From Pseudoalteromonas rubra (lineage in GTDB: Bacteria > Pseudomonadota > Gammaproteobacteria > Enterobacterales > Alteromonadaceae), in contig NZ_PNCJ01000005.1 of assembly GCF_005887115.1 (NCBI RefSeq), positions 558,001 to 622,000 of the forward strand: a stretch of 64,000 bases of DNA, given 5' to 3'. The notes beneath the pieces were generated by a model. That model was not told the origin of the DNA and did no database searches. It worked only from the letters and a program-made list of their open reading frames with translations. Made by a program: the position numbers and the translations under genes. Positions 51,499 through 61,975 of this stretch are shown in pieces (positions within the stretch are counted from its first letter, which is position 1; each line of letters starts with the position of its first letter).

Positions 51499-53676
51499 TT
51501 ATTCTTGATTTTCCAGCCTGACTTGATTGATCAATATAAATAACTGTGCCGTGGCTTCTGCGTCAGCCATCGCTCTGTGGTGCTGAGTCAATGTAATTCC
51601 CAGCTCTGCACAGACCTTGTTTAGCGCATAAGATTTCATACCTGGCAGCCATTTTCTGCCCAGCTGCACGGTACATAGTTTTGGCTTTTGAAAAACCAGG
51701 TCAATTCGGGCAAATTCAGCTTTGATAAACCCCATATCAAAGTTGGCATTATGCGCGACAAAAATGGCATCTTGCATAAAGTCTTCGACTTGCTGAGCAA
51801 CGTCAGAAAAGAGGGGCGCATCCGCCACCATGTCGTTGCTAATACCGGTTAACTCCGTGATGTATTTTGGGATCCGCCGCAATGGGTTGATAAGGCTTTG
51901 CCAACGTTTGACCACTTTGCCATCAACGACTCTGACCATGGCAATTTCAGTAATACGATCAAACTCCTTCTTACCCCCAGTGGTTTCCACATCAATGACG
52001 ACATAGGCCTGTTGTGGGGCGATTTGCCAGCACACCTGCTGAATGTCGACCTTAAAGCCCGACTCAATCAGACGCCTTATTGTCACCAGCTGATTACGTC
52101 TCAGACTATCTCCTGGTGCTTTTATTTCAACAAATGACACATCGCTGCCATTAATACATATCAGGTCAGGGTAGCCATCTTTCAGCATTTTATAATCTTT
52201 ACACATGGCGATAAGGTGTGTTTTTAGGGCCGTGACGGATATCAACCGAGCCACCATCAGTAAAAGGTCCAATGTCGACCTATGCCAGAAGACCAGTCGA
52301 TTCGGTTTCCCGAAATGTGCACTGGCCTGACGCAACAGCCAATCGAATAAACTTTGATTATCTGTAATTTTTCCAAGGATCTGTTCAATATGCTCGCTAT
52401 GCACTTCATAAAATTGATTATATTTCAGGCTTCGTGGCGTTAAATCAAATTCATTGCTGGGTGCACCGGTTGTCGATTCGTATAGTGCAGGCCAGAAAAC
52501 CAAAACAAATAACATACGCCAGAACTGATTTTCCTCGTGATAGGCTTTGTTCCCCTGGCGGTGATACCAGGCAATTGCTCCCTGCTCGGGATAACCCACA
52601 TAGGCTTCGTCCAGTGCGATAGGCGGGCCGCTTTGACGCAGTATGTCTGTCAATACGGAGGTACGCTTGGTGGTGAATTTCAGCGCTGAAAAATCCTCGG
52701 CGAATATCAATAACTCTTCGTTTTGTGGGCAGGCCAGCACCTCTTCCAGCTGAGCCAGGCAAGTATCATGGTCCCCTGCCGTGTACAGAGCACGAATGTA
52801 TTTTTCTTGTGCCTTTGGATGGTTACTGACCTGAAGCATCACCGTCGCAAGTGCTGGTTCTGCCTGGTCCAACTGACAAGCCAGCTTATGCGTCAAATCA
52901 TCACGTCTGGCCTGAGCCATGAGCCCCTCGGCTTCTGGCACTTGCGCTTGTTGGATCTGTTTTGCCAACAACACTTTGTCGTCTAAGCTTAGATTATTCA
53001 GGTGCTTATTTTGGCGAACATAAAAATAGGCACTTTGCGCCTCAGCCAGCTCAGAGAAGTGCGCATTGCCCGACGATACCCCTTGGCGTGTTTGCATCAC
53101 TCCCAAATCACGCAACGAGAACTGCTGCAAAGTGCCGCCCAGTTTACCAAAGAATAAAAATAACCAGTATTCAAAGTCTGCTTTGACTGGCGCAGATAAG
53201 TGGGCACGAAATATCGAGGTATCTGCCAGCACAACGTGAGTGCATTGGGCGTAAACAAATTCACTCCATAGCACTTTTTTTGCAGATTTTGTTGGAGGTG
53301 TGGAAGACACTTTGCCTGACGCTATCAGCTCAGATGCTATGGACTGTAACTGCTCCTTAGTCAACTCCCCCAGTAGTACATCAGCATCCTTATCTTGCGC
53401 TGTTTGAACCAGCCCTTTACCACGCAACTCATTCAGGGCGGCGTCTGTATCCTTGATTTCTGCGTAATTCAGCTGTGCTCTGGTGACATATACACGTTTG
53501 CGATTGATGATACGCAACAGTAAACACAGGCACTCTTCGTCCAAAGACCCAAGTTCTGTGAACAGAACCTGCTGCGGTGGAGTAAGAAGATGAAAGCTGG
53601 TTTTTGAAACAAATTCCTGCAATTCATGAAAGTGGGTGAGATAATACTTCTCAGGTAACGTTTTTAACATACACAC
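51499..53676 (-). CDS. FAN1-like VRR-NUC nuclease fused to a DEDDh exonuclease
   Basis: 725 residues. N-terminal region (about 20-330) looks like the FAN1 winged/TPR-like region (YYLTHFHELQEFVSKTSFHLL, WYHRQGNKAYHEENQFW). VRR-NUC domain at about 470-530 with the PD...ExK core (YPDLICINGSDVSFVEIKAPGD would be too long; PD, E517 and K519, plus a following Q). From residue 555 a DnaQ/PolC-type exonuclease with D562-x-E564 (VIDVETTG), AHNANFDMGF and H-x4-D near the end (HHRAMADAEA). This joins structure-specific and 3-5-prime exonuclease activities in one chain, suggesting DNA interstrand crosslink or replication repair. Confidence 0.88.
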   Translation of the reverse strand: MCMLKTLPEKYYLTHFHELQEFVSKTSFHLLTPPQQVLFTELGSLDEECLCLLLRIINRKRVYVTRAQLNYAEIKDTDAALNELRGKGLVQTAQDKDADVLLGELTKEQLQSIASELIASGKVSSTPPTKSAKKVLWSEFVYAQCTHVVLADTSIFRAHLSAPVKADFEYWLFLFFGKLGGTLQQFSLRDLGVMQTRQGVSSGNAHFSELAEAQSAYFYVRQNKHLNNLSLDDKVLLAKQIQQAQVPEAEGLMAQARRDDLTHKLACQLDQAEPALATVMLQVSNHPKAQEKYIRALYTAGDHDTCLAQLEEVLACPQNEELLIFAEDFSALKFTTKRTSVLTDILRQSGPPIALDEAYVGYPEQGAIAWYHRQGNKAYHEENQFWRMLFVLVFWPALYESTTGAPSNEFDLTPRSLKYNQFYEVHSEHIEQILGKITDNQSLFDWLLRQASAHFGKPNRLVFWHRSTLDLLLMVARLISVTALKTHLIAMCKDYKMLKDGYPDLICINGSDVSFVEIKAPGDSLRRNQLVTIRRLIESGFKVDIQQVCWQIAPQQAYVVIDVETTGGKKEFDRITEIAMVRVVDGKVVKRWQSLINPLRRIPKYITELTGISNDMVADAPLFSDVAQQVEDFMQDAIFVAHNANFDMGFIKAEFARIDLVFQKPKLCTVQLGRKWLPGMKSYALNKVCAELGITLTQHHRAMADAEATAQLFILINQVRLENQE

Positions 53677-53740
53677 TCTACCCTGAATAATAACGGCGTA
53701 GACCCTTTGCTACGGTGAGCAGTTTAAATTCGGGTAACAA

Positions 53741-54433
53741 CTATAATAGCTCGCTAAAAACATCCTCAAACTGTTCTCCATTATTCAATCTTTCCAGGCC
53801 ACTGTACATCTTCTTTGGATTCATAGGCTTAACAGCTATGAACGCAGCCTGATAGTATTTGACATGAGTGTTGGGGAAGTCGCGAAGGTAAAATACCGAC
53901 TTAATCTTGGTAACATCCTCATTTGTCACATCTATGTTTTCTAATAGAAATGGCGCTCGATGGTCTACCTGGATCCCGGTACCTTCGATGAACCAAGCAG
54001 GTATTTGAGTCAGTTCAGTCACCAGATTTGTTCGGTGCCTGACTTCGGCATGAACAAGTTCATGGGCAACAACGTCTGTATTTAGACCCTTAGGACCAAG
54101 AAAAATACACTCTCTAAAAAAACCGGATCTCTGCATGCCTGTCGGGTTGAACCCAAACTTTGCATACTTCGTTTCAGCAGAGGCAATAATTCTGGGGGTT
54201 GAAGTTGGTGCACCATAGATATCGGTGACTCTTTTTACGGCAGCCTCGACAGTATTGACGAGATTAACTTGCTGCAAATGACTCATACTTTGATCAATAT
54301 ATAAGTTTGGCGACACTTCATCAAATTGAGACACGCCTATCAGTTCACAAGCAATCGCTTCTTTGTGAAAATAACCAAGGGGAAGCATTAAAAATGCAAT
54401 CAAAGCAAGGGACAGTATCTTAAATCTCTTCAT
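53741..54433 (-). CDS. Secreted gluzincin-like zinc metalloprotease
   Basis: 230 residues with an N-terminal signal (MKRFKILSLALIAFLMLPLG). Zinc site H124-E-L-V-H128 in VVAHELVHAEVRHR and a third ligand in WFIEGTG (Glu). This is a small gluzincin (peptidase MA-like). Upstream helices and one Cys are present. Substrate unknown. It stands alone between nuclease and kinase genes on the same strand. Confidence 0.78.
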   Translation of the reverse strand: MKRFKILSLALIAFLMLPLGYFHKEAIACELIGVSQFDEVSPNLYIDQSMSHLQQVNLVNTVEAAVKRVTDIYGAPTSTPRIIASAETKYAKFGFNPTGMQRSGFFRECIFLGPKGLNTDVVAHELVHAEVRHRTNLVTELTQIPAWFIEGTGIQVDHRAPFLLENIDVTNEDVTKIKSVFYLRDFPNTHVKYYQAAFIAVKPMNPKKMYSGLERLNNGEQFEDVFSELL

Positions 54434-54587
54434 TAATATTCCAACAGTATATAACTCCAGCTCAACCCAATTATCATTATTTTATTTTCTGGTCGCCGCA
54501 TTTACTTGAGCTATTTCATTAATTATCAGAGCTTTAGTGTAGTCTTGTTTACTCACTCAAGTGCGGCAATGGGCCAGCATATTTTTA

Positions 54588-57500
54588 TTATTCTTCAACT
54601 ACGATCTGCTCATAGTTCAGATGTTTTTTCAGGCAACTCAGCAACGCCTCGATGGATACAGGTTTGCTTAGGTAGTCATTCATCCCGGCTTCAAGACATT
54701 TTTTCTCGTCGCCGACCATGGCATTGGCCGTAAGCGCTACTATGGTAATATCCATATTTGACTTACCCGCCTGCCCTTTTCGAATGGCTTTGGTCGCATG
54801 AAAACCGTCCATTTCTGGCATCTGACAATCCATCAGTACCAGTGAATACCCTTCTGAGTGTTGATATTCTCTCAGGTTCCGCAGTGCCTCATTGCCATCG
54901 CTCACAACATCAACATATTCAATGTCCAGCTTCTGCAACATGCTTACCGTTACTATCTGATTGACCTGATTATCCTCGGCCAACAAGATACGCGGTTTTG
55001 GCACCCATTTCACCTTTGTCGTATCCTGATGAGGATCTTTCATACTCTTAAGATAATGCGTCGTAACCAATGGCTTGGCATTTGCTAACGCTTCTCCGTC
55101 ATCTGCTACTACAGAGAGCGCATTGAACAGATCTTCTGTCGTTGCGGGCTTGGGGAAATATCCCGAGAAGCCCAAGTCTGCAAAATAAGATGCATCGCCC
55201 TGATGACCGATTGAGGTCATCATAATAAGCTTAATCCCCTTAAAGCGTTTGTCCTCTTTGATGGTTTTACCCAACTGTGCGCCATCCATGTTAGGCATCT
55301 GCATATCCAGCAAAGCTATATCAAACATTTTTCGCTGTCCGTCATGAAAACGCTTTTCACACTCGGCTAGTGCAGCAATACCAGATGAGGATTCAAAGAC
55401 CTGTGCCCCCCAGTGACGCAATTGTTGACCAAGTACAGTGCGATTGGTCTGATTGTCATCAACAACCAGCAACTCTAGCTTGGACATATCCAAATCTGGC
55501 AGTATTTGTTTTGACTGGGCACTTTTCTCTAACAAGACTCGAAACTTAAATGTACTTCCTTCACCCTCGACACTCTCGACCCAGACATCACCTCCCATTA
55601 GCTGGCAAAGCTTCCTGACAATAGCGAGACCCAGGCCTGTTCCGCCGTACTTACGTGTTGTTGACGAATCAACCTGAGAAAAAGAATCAAACAGAGCGGT
55701 ACATTTCGCTTTAGGGATGCCAATTCCCGTATCTGTAATGGCACATTCGAGACACAGCTCATTATTATCCAGCTCGCTCAACTTGCCCTGAATGATAACT
55801 TCGCCCTGCTCTGTAAATTTTATTGCATTGCCTACCAGGTTAGCGAGGATTTGTCTGATCCGGCTTGGGTCACCTTTAGCCATGCTTTGTTCAATATCCA
55901 GGGTATCCAGTACAAGTTCGAGCCCTTTACACTGAGCTTGCAACGCTGCTGACTCCGCAAAGTCTTCAAACATGCCTCGTAAGTCAAAGTCGAGCATCTC
56001 CAGCTCCAGCTTACCCGCATCTACTTTTGAAAAATCAAGTATGTCATTGATGAGATTAAGGAGTGAGTTTGCGCTACTCATGGCTAGCTTAACCCGGTGT
56101 GTTTGCTGCTCATCCAGTTCGTTGCTCAGCAACAAATTGAGCATACCCAAAACACCATTCATTGGAGTGCGAATTTCATGGCTCATAGATGCCAGAAATT
56201 CGCTTTTAGCCCGGCTGGCTTGCTCTGCCTGACTTTTAGCATCTGCCAGCGCTCGCTCCTGAGCTATTTCCTCAGAAATATCCTGAATAATGCCTACATA
56301 GGCGACCAACTCTTCCCTGTCATTACTCACAGGGGCGATATGCAGATTGTTCCAAAAGGGTTTACCTAATTTAGTATAATTGAGGATGACAGTGCGATGT
56401 GCTTTACGATTCTTTATGGCCTCGACCATACTATCTACGACTTCTTGTGCCGTTTCTTTTCCCTGCAGGAACTTGCAGTTTGTACCCAGTACCTCTTCAC
56501 CGTAACCCGTAATAGTTGTAAAGGCACTATTTATAAAGGTCAGCGGTAAACCTTGCTCTTTTGCATCCGAAATGATGATGCCAACATCGCAGGATTCTAT
56601 CGCATAAGCCAGCAAATCATTGTGTTCCTTTGCCTGACTTAACGCTTCCTGATACATCTTCTGATCCGTAATATCCGTCAAAGAGCCTGACATACGGATG
56701 GCTTTCCCTGATTCATTGCGCAGCGCCAAGCCCTTTGAGCGGAAATAGCGATAATCATTTTGTCGGGTACGCAAGCGAAACTCGACATCAAAGCCACCTT
56801 TACCATTAAGGTGATCTTGTAATGCCGAAAAAGTCGCACTTCTGTCTTTTGGGTGTAAGTGGTGCTCAAGTACTTCAAAGCGGTCAGGAAACCCCTTGTG
56901 GTCTGAAGGGCTGTAACCCAGCAATTCTCTATATCTTGGTGAGTAGAATACGTCGCCACTTTCGATATCCCAATCCCAGATGCCGTCATGGCTCCCTTCA
57001 ATAGCCAATTTAAACCGCTCTTCGCTCTTTTTAATTCTTTGTTCTGAGGTTTGTAAACGCTTAAATGGATTGAGGAGCAACTGGCGACCAAAAAACAGCA
57101 GCAGCAAAAAAGACAATGAAAGACCGATAAAAATGGCCTGGCCAAGTTCGACAATAAAAGCAAACACACTATCATCTATGGTTGACTGACTAATCATCAG
57201 GCTGACATGAATGTCTGTTCCCGGCATCTGCGTATTGTGTAGTACGACATACTCTGCACCAGCAGCCGCATTACTGTAATCAACCCATTGCCCTGACAAT
57301 TCAACTGCCAGTGCCTGATTGCTCAAGTCCAGTGCCAACAGGTTTGCTAAATCTGTATCAAACTCTGCAACCAGCACGCCTTCGGTAAAGCCATTGTACT
57401 CAATGGGCACTGCAATGACGAAGCTAAACAACTGAGCATCACGTTGTAACATTACCGCATGCGGTAATCGTCCATCTAATAGCTGTTCCAGCCAATCACC

Positions 57501-57911
57501 TTCTTCACCGGCAACCAGTGACAACTGGCCACTGCGATATACCGGCTCACCAAGCACATTATACAGAGACAGAGGCTCCTTTTTCCCAAGGATCCTATAC
57601 TCCCCAAGGAAATCAGACAAAGAGGCACGGGAAATATCCGAGCCCATAACCCCGTTGGCCAAAACCGGATATTGCGCCAAGTCTTTGAGTAGTACCAGCC
57701 GGGTGCGTAAAAATTGCCCCAGATTACTGACCCCCAGGCGCGCTTCGGTCTGACGCACTTCTGTTTGTACCTGCCGAATGGCTGTATCTGCATGATTGCT
57801 AAGCATCACCAGACTCAAAGAAACTGATAATATCAGGCTACACAGCAAAAATGCATAAAAGGCCTTATCAGAGCTCATTTTAAGTAGCGAATTCACCGAG
57901 TTATTATTCAT
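54588..57911 (-). CDS. Hybrid sensor histidine kinase (PAS-PAS-HisKA-HATPase-REC-REC)
   Basis: 1107 residues. Two membrane helices (about 18-38 and 253-275) enclose a periplasmic sensor. Then PAS 1 ([21 protein letters not shown] starts near 309), PAS 2 ([13 protein letters not shown], about 440-550, with the LOV-like NCKFLQG loop), HisKA with H578 ([14 protein letters not shown]), HATPase ([30 protein letters not shown]) and two receivers with D869 (LLDMQMP) and D1028 (LMDCQMP). Output partner not seen. The start ATG overlaps the stop of the solute-binding protein gene by 4 bp, implying the binding protein feeds the sensor. Confidence 0.93.
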   Translation of the reverse strand: MNNNSVNSLLKMSSDKAFYAFLLCSLILSVSLSLVMLSNHADTAIRQVQTEVRQTEARLGVSNLGQFLRTRLVLLKDLAQYPVLANGVMGSDISRASLSDFLGEYRILGKKEPLSLYNVLGEPVYRSGQLSLVAGEEGDWLEQLLDGRLPHAVMLQRDAQLFSFVIAVPIEYNGFTEGVLVAEFDTDLANLLALDLSNQALAVELSGQWVDYSNAAAGAEYVVLHNTQMPGTDIHVSLMISQSTIDDSVFAFIVELGQAIFIGLSLSFLLLLFFGRQLLLNPFKRLQTSEQRIKKSEERFKLAIEGSHDGIWDWDIESGDVFYSPRYRELLGYSPSDHKGFPDRFEVLEHHLHPKDRSATFSALQDHLNGKGGFDVEFRLRTRQNDYRYFRSKGLALRNESGKAIRMSGSLTDITDQKMYQEALSQAKEHNDLLAYAIESCDVGIIISDAKEQGLPLTFINSAFTTITGYGEEVLGTNCKFLQGKETAQEVVDSMVEAIKNRKAHRTVILNYTKLGKPFWNNLHIAPVSNDREELVAYVGIIQDISEEIAQERALADAKSQAEQASRAKSEFLASMSHEIRTPMNGVLGMLNLLLSNELDEQQTHRVKLAMSSANSLLNLINDILDFSKVDAGKLELEMLDFDLRGMFEDFAESAALQAQCKGLELVLDTLDIEQSMAKGDPSRIRQILANLVGNAIKFTEQGEVIIQGKLSELDNNELCLECAITDTGIGIPKAKCTALFDSFSQVDSSTTRKYGGTGLGLAIVRKLCQLMGGDVWVESVEGEGSTFKFRVLLEKSAQSKQILPDLDMSKLELLVVDDNQTNRTVLGQQLRHWGAQVFESSSGIAALAECEKRFHDGQRKMFDIALLDMQMPNMDGAQLGKTIKEDKRFKGIKLIMMTSIGHQGDASYFADLGFSGYFPKPATTEDLFNALSVVADDGEALANAKPLVTTHYLKSMKDPHQDTTKVKWVPKPRILLAEDNQVNQIVTVSMLQKLDIEYVDVVSDGNEALRNLREYQHSEGYSLVLMDCQMPEMDGFHATKAIRKGQAGKSNMDITIVALTANAMVGDEKKCLEAGMNDYLSKPVSIEALLSCLKKHLNYEQIVVEE

Positions 57912-59122
57912 TGATTTTCTAGCACCTTGATGCTGCCATCAGTGTTGTAGCTGGCCATACATATATCTTCCAAACCTAAAGCTTCATGGGCATCGGGATG
58001 CTCTTTAGTCCAGGGTGAAAAAGGCTGTTTATATCGTTTAATAAGACCTTGAACCGGCTTTTGCAAGTTCTCAAGCGCATCACGCAACGCAGCTCTGTCA
58101 TGCTTCATATCTCCACGCAATGCAACCTGATCAAGTGCAGCAAGAAATACCCTGCCTAAGTCATAGCCATGAATAAAGCCGGCTGGTGACTGAATAAACT
58201 GGCCGTTAATCACTTTATTCGGATAGTCAGCCATTATTTTTCCCCAAACCTGAGCGGCAAACTCAGAATGAGGTCGTTGTTGAAATGAGAAACAGCTTTG
58301 CAAAAAATGCAGGTCGATACCGGATCGCAATTGTTTCGCTACCTGAGTAAAAAAATTACCGCCTGTGATGCCCCAGTGGCTAATAATGGCTGGACGTTGC
58401 GCTTTAGGAGTCTGCGAAATTGCTTTAACGAGTTCTTTTCCTTCTAAAGCGTTACCAACAAAGAGTATGCAATCGTGACCATTGGTTGCTATCTCCCGAA
58501 GCATTATTTTGGTCGCATTCATTTTCATATTCCAGTTAAACCAAGTGACTGGTGGCTCAGACTTGCCGAGCGCTCTGGAGATGGTTTGGTAATTAGACTT
58601 TCCCCAGGGCGTGCGTTCAAGCAACATATGTGGAGAACGACACTGCTTCTGTTTGGCAAACTCAACCATTCTCAGGCCTGCTTTTGTGTCGTCAATGGAC
58701 AACCGAAATACCCAGTTATTTGCGTCAGGGTAACGCGTGATTGGCCCCCCTGCTGCCCAAGGAACCAGGAGTAGTATACCCTGCTGATTAATAAAGTCTC
58801 TGTGCTTTATATAAGGAGGAGAATGCAATCCACCTAGTATCATTAACGCTCGGTCATCTTGCAAAAAGCGCCGCATGGTCAGTAAACTGCGATTACTATT
58901 TCCCCTATGGTCCTTCTCGACAAACTGTAGTTTAAAACCCTGGACTTCAAAGTTTCGTTCACTCAGGGCACTATTGAAGCCCATTTTCATCGCTTCTGCT
59001 GACGCACTATGACTACTGTAATCAGAGTCATGATAAATACGCAGCACGTGAGCTCCAGCTGTACTGGCCAGCACATTAAGACTAACAATGAAGAAAAACA
59101 AAACCAACAGGGTCTGTACCAT
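57908..59122 (-). CDS. ABC-type substrate-binding protein (branched-chain amino acid type)
   Basis: 404 residues, signal peptide (ends near VLASTAG). Peripla_BP_6 fold: FVEKDHRGNSNRSL, MILGGLHSPPYIKH, LLVPWAAGGPITRY, AAFSPWTKEHPDA near the end. No permease or ATPase genes accompany it, but the hybrid kinase gene overlaps its 3-prime end by 4 bp, so it is probably a periplasmic ligand sensor rather than a transporter component (inference). Confidence 0.85.
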   Translation of the reverse strand: MVQTLLVLFFFIVSLNVLASTAGAHVLRIYHDSDYSSHSASAEAMKMGFNSALSERNFEVQGFKLQFVEKDHRGNSNRSLLTMRRFLQDDRALMILGGLHSPPYIKHRDFINQQGILLLVPWAAGGPITRYPDANNWVFRLSIDDTKAGLRMVEFAKQKQCRSPHMLLERTPWGKSNYQTISRALGKSEPPVTWFNWNMKMNATKIMLREIATNGHDCILFVGNALEGKELVKAISQTPKAQRPAIISHWGITGGNFFTQVAKQLRSGIDLHFLQSCFSFQQRPHSEFAAQVWGKIMADYPNKVINGQFIQSPAGFIHGYDLGRVFLAALDQVALRGDMKHDRAALRDALENLQKPVQGLIKRYKQPFSPWTKEHPDAHEALGLEDICMASYNTDGSIKVLENQ

Positions 59123-59206
59123 AATTACATGCGCGTTAAGTAACTGATTATTTAAAGTTAGACTATTTCAAAAAGATTGCTTAGCGCAACACCCTGTTAA
59201 TCTTTT

Positions 59207-60463
59207 TTAGTCCGGAAAATGATAAACCTCGATAGGCTGGCTGCGACCACTCAGTTCAACCATGGCAACGCGCTTCAGTTGTGTCAGTTTTGATTGTTGA
59301 ACGCTTTGTTCACTGACCAGTATTGGGTATTTCAGTTCCTTTGTTTTGCTCTCTATTCGTGCTGCCACATTCACCGTGTCTCCAATGACGGTATAGTCCA
59401 TACAACTGCTGCTACCCACATTGCCTGCAATCGCATCACCACTATGAATACCAATTCCTATCTTGATTTCCGGTAGGCCTTCAGCGCTAAACTCCTGGTT
59501 TAACTGCGCCAGGACCTGCAACATTTCACGCGCTGCTTCTATTGCGTTTCGCGCATTATTTTCTTCTCTCTGAGGGGTCCCGAATACAGCCATAATGGCG
59601 TCACCGATAAACTTATCTATCATGCCCTGATGGGAAAAAATAACACTGCTCATGCGCGAAAAATAGCGATTCAGCAATCGCGTTATCACTTCCGGATCAT
59701 GCTGCTCACACATTCTGGTGAAACCTCGAATATCGGCCATTAACACCGTGACATCCCGTTTTTCCCCTCCTGGCTCAATGTCCACCTCACCTCGTTCGAC
59801 TGCTTTCACCAATTGCTCTGGCAGATAACGCAGCAGGCGTTCGCGATGACGCAATTTGGTATAAGTACCCGTAATATAGCTCGACAATGACCAGGCCAGA
59901 AATCCGGAGCAAATGATAATAACTTGTTCGTGGATCTCGATAGCGCGGGCTGTATGGCTGTGTTCCAGTACCAATGTTCCAGTAACTAAGCAGCACAAAG
60001 TCGAAAAGTAGATGATGAGTTTGCCCTGACGAAACGCACTCATAATATTAAACAACAGTAACACGCTCACCAACATGAGTTCGAATTCAGTTTTATGAAG
60101 ATCCTGTAAAAGGTGTTTTATCAAATCCAGCGATTCAATTTCGAAAGAAACAGCCAGAATAATCACATAATCGAATAGAATAGAGACATACTTGAGCCAG
60201 GGTTTATAACGCTCAGACGTTGCCCAGTGCATTACTAACGCACACCATAAGGCGACAATCGCAAGTGTACCCAAGTCAACGGCTATCAGCATGCTATCCC
60301 AGCCAATACTATATAAGCCGATAACAAGCTCTGTAATAAACAAAGCCATTAATCCATAAAAACGGAGTTTATTCACATGGAGCTCCATCTCCATTTCACG
60401 CTTTTGATAACAATCGGTCAGTAACTTGTCAAAACTGCTATCAATGTCCTTTAACCATTTCAT
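59207..60463 (-). CDS. Membrane class III adenylate/guanylate cyclase
   Basis: 418 residues. Five to six membrane helices (about 32-200), then a class III cyclase domain (about 225-400): VTVLMADIRGFTRMCEQHDPE, KFIGDAIMAVFGTP, GIGIHSGDAIAGNVGS, DYTVIGDTVNVAARIE. The catalytic Asp pair and the substrate-defining Lys and Asp are present, which points to ATP and therefore cAMP. Sits 40 bp after the ATP-grasp gene and 84 bp before the substrate-binding protein gene on the same strand. Confidence 0.92.
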   Translation of the reverse strand: MKWLKDIDSSFDKLLTDCYQKREMEMELHVNKLRFYGLMALFITELVIGLYSIGWDSMLIAVDLGTLAIVALWCALVMHWATSERYKPWLKYVSILFDYVIILAVSFEIESLDLIKHLLQDLHKTEFELMLVSVLLLFNIMSAFRQGKLIIYFSTLCCLVTGTLVLEHSHTARAIEIHEQVIIICSGFLAWSLSSYITGTYTKLRHRERLLRYLPEQLVKAVERGEVDIEPGGEKRDVTVLMADIRGFTRMCEQHDPEVITRLLNRYFSRMSSVIFSHQGMIDKFIGDAIMAVFGTPQREENNARNAIEAAREMLQVLAQLNQEFSAEGLPEIKIGIGIHSGDAIAGNVGSSSCMDYTVIGDTVNVAARIESKTKELKYPILVSEQSVQQSKLTQLKRVAMVELSGRSQPIEVYHFPD

Positions 60464-60503
60464 TGTCGCTTCGCCAGATTATGGTATTTCCACCAGTTTA
60501 GTC

Positions 60504-61340
60504 TCAAGCAGGTCGGTTATTCAGCTTTTGTAGCATTTTTTTATACATTGCTGTAACAACATCGGGGCCAAGTTCAGGGTTATCTATAATCAGATGATTA
60601 AACTTAGGCGAGGAATTCAGCTCAATCAGATAAAAACAATCGTCCTGCCCCAAAATAATGTCAAAACCAACAAATCCTATGCTGGCTAACTCAAAAACAG
60701 GCTTAACAAACTCAAACAAGGTTTTAAGAAGAGCCTCATCCTGTTCCAGTGTCGCGACCTCATTCTTCTCCCAGTATCGAACATTAAACGTCTGTGCCAT
60801 CCCCCTTTTATATGCCAGTAACGGTTCCCCAAATCCACAAACAAGACGATACTCAGCTTTGTTTTTAACATATGCCTGCGCCAGTGCAAGGTAGTCATAA
60901 TGCTTCGACTGAGCGTTGAATATTTCTCTGTAGGCAATACTAAGCGATGCTCTGTCCTCACACAGATGAACATTGATGCCCAATGCACCGCTATTACTTT
61001 TCACAACCACCGGATAACCAAATTTGGCCTCTGTAGCATCAAGAATTTCATCCATGCTTTGATATTCCAAATAGTGCCTATACTCCTGAGGCACATCCGG
61101 GTCCAGAAAAGACAAGGTTTCCGGCATAGTCACAGCTTGACTAAACGCCTGATAAGAGTGCATTTTGTCCCTGCATATGCCGTAAATAGATTCGGAGTTA
61201 AAGGGGGTTTTATTGAGTTCAAAATACTCTACCCCGTGATTAAAATAGACCCGTACCAAGTTCTGTTCACGATCAATACACTCGTGTCTCAGTCCTAACT
61301 GTTGGCATGCTTCAACCAAACAAGCGACTTGTCTCTCCAT
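60504..61340 (-). CDS. ATP-grasp family enzyme (RimK-like)
   Basis: 278 residues. ATP-grasp fold: YPVVVKSNSGALGINVHLCE (A-loop), AQAYVKNKAEYRLVCGFGE, and YLIELNSSPKFNHL (metal-binding E and N). Members join carboxylates to amines in an ATP-dependent way. The substrate is unknown. First of a four-gene cluster with adenylate cyclase, substrate-binding protein and hybrid kinase. Confidence 0.83.
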   Translation of the reverse strand: MERQVACLVEACQQLGLRHECIDREQNLVRVYFNHGVEYFELNKTPFNSESIYGICRDKMHSYQAFSQAVTMPETLSFLDPDVPQEYRHYLEYQSMDEILDATEAKFGYPVVVKSNSGALGINVHLCEDRASLSIAYREIFNAQSKHYDYLALAQAYVKNKAEYRLVCGFGEPLLAYKRGMAQTFNVRYWEKNEVATLEQDEALLKTLFEFVKPVFELASIGFVGFDIILGQDDCFYLIELNSSPKFNHLIIDNPELGPDVVTAMYKKMLQKLNNRPA

Positions 61341-61438
61341 TATGTTTCTCCGTACCGGTTATCTTGCTAATACATGATGACCGCAAGTATCTATGCGAAT
61401 TATGGCTTTGGCAAGACTGCTGGCACTGAGCACAAACA

Positions 61439-61464
61439 TTAAAAAAGGAGGCGATGCCTCCTTT
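61439..61464 (-). terminator. Rho-independent terminator of the bacterioferritin operon
   Basis: On the minus strand: AAAGGAGGC-atc-GCCTCCTTTTTT. The stem (61444-61452 with 61456-61464) has a 3 nt loop and a U-tract, 22 bp beyond the bfr stop. Confidence 0.9.
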
Positions 61465-61486
61465 GGATTGGTTTACTATTATCTCA

Positions 61487-61972
61487 TCAGGTTGGATCGC
61501 CACCAGACATCTGACTCTGGATATAATTAGGCAGACCCACTAACTTGATAAGCCCAAGGTGCTGCTCAAGCCAATAGATGTGATCCATTTCTGTATCATC
61601 AAGCAGCGCCTCTAGCATTTCGCGCGACACATAGTCCTGCTCTTCTTCACACACTGCGATGACCTTTTTTAAATGGTCTTTCACGGTAATCTCTGCGGCC
61701 AGGTCGTTTTCCAGCATTTCCTGTACATTTTCACCTACTTTGATGGGTGCCCTGGATGCGGTATCTGGTGTGCCCTCTAAAAATAGAATGCGTTCTGTAA
61801 TGCGTTTTGCATGATCCAGCTCTTCTTCGTATTCATGCGCCAATTTGTGATGCAACCTTGATAACCCCCAGTCTTCATACATTTTTGAATGAGCCAGGTA
61901 CTGATCCATTGACGATAATTCTAAAGTCAGCTGTTTATTGAGTAAATCGATTACTTTTTGAGAACCTTGCAT
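61487..61972 (-). CDS. bfr: Bacterioferritin subunit, ferroxidase-type (no heme Met)
   Basis: 161 residues, start 3 bp after the stop of the partner gene. Diiron ferroxidase residues are intact: E18, E51, H54, E94, E128 and H131. The residue equivalent to heme ligand M52 is Leu, so this chain cannot bind heme axially on its own. Oxidises and stores iron in a 24-mer cage. Likely forms mixed cages with the heme-type subunit encoded just upstream, as reported for two-gene bacterioferritins in Neisseria and Magnetospirillum. Confidence 0.92.
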   Translation of the reverse strand: MQGSQKVIDLLNKQLTLELSSMDQYLAHSKMYEDWGLSRLHHKLAHEYEEELDHAKRITERILFLEGTPDTASRAPIKVGENVQEMLENDLAAEITVKDHLKKVIAVCEEEQDYVSREMLEALLDDTEMDHIYWLEQHLGLIKLVGLPNYIQSQMSGGDPT

Positions 61973-61975
61973 GTC

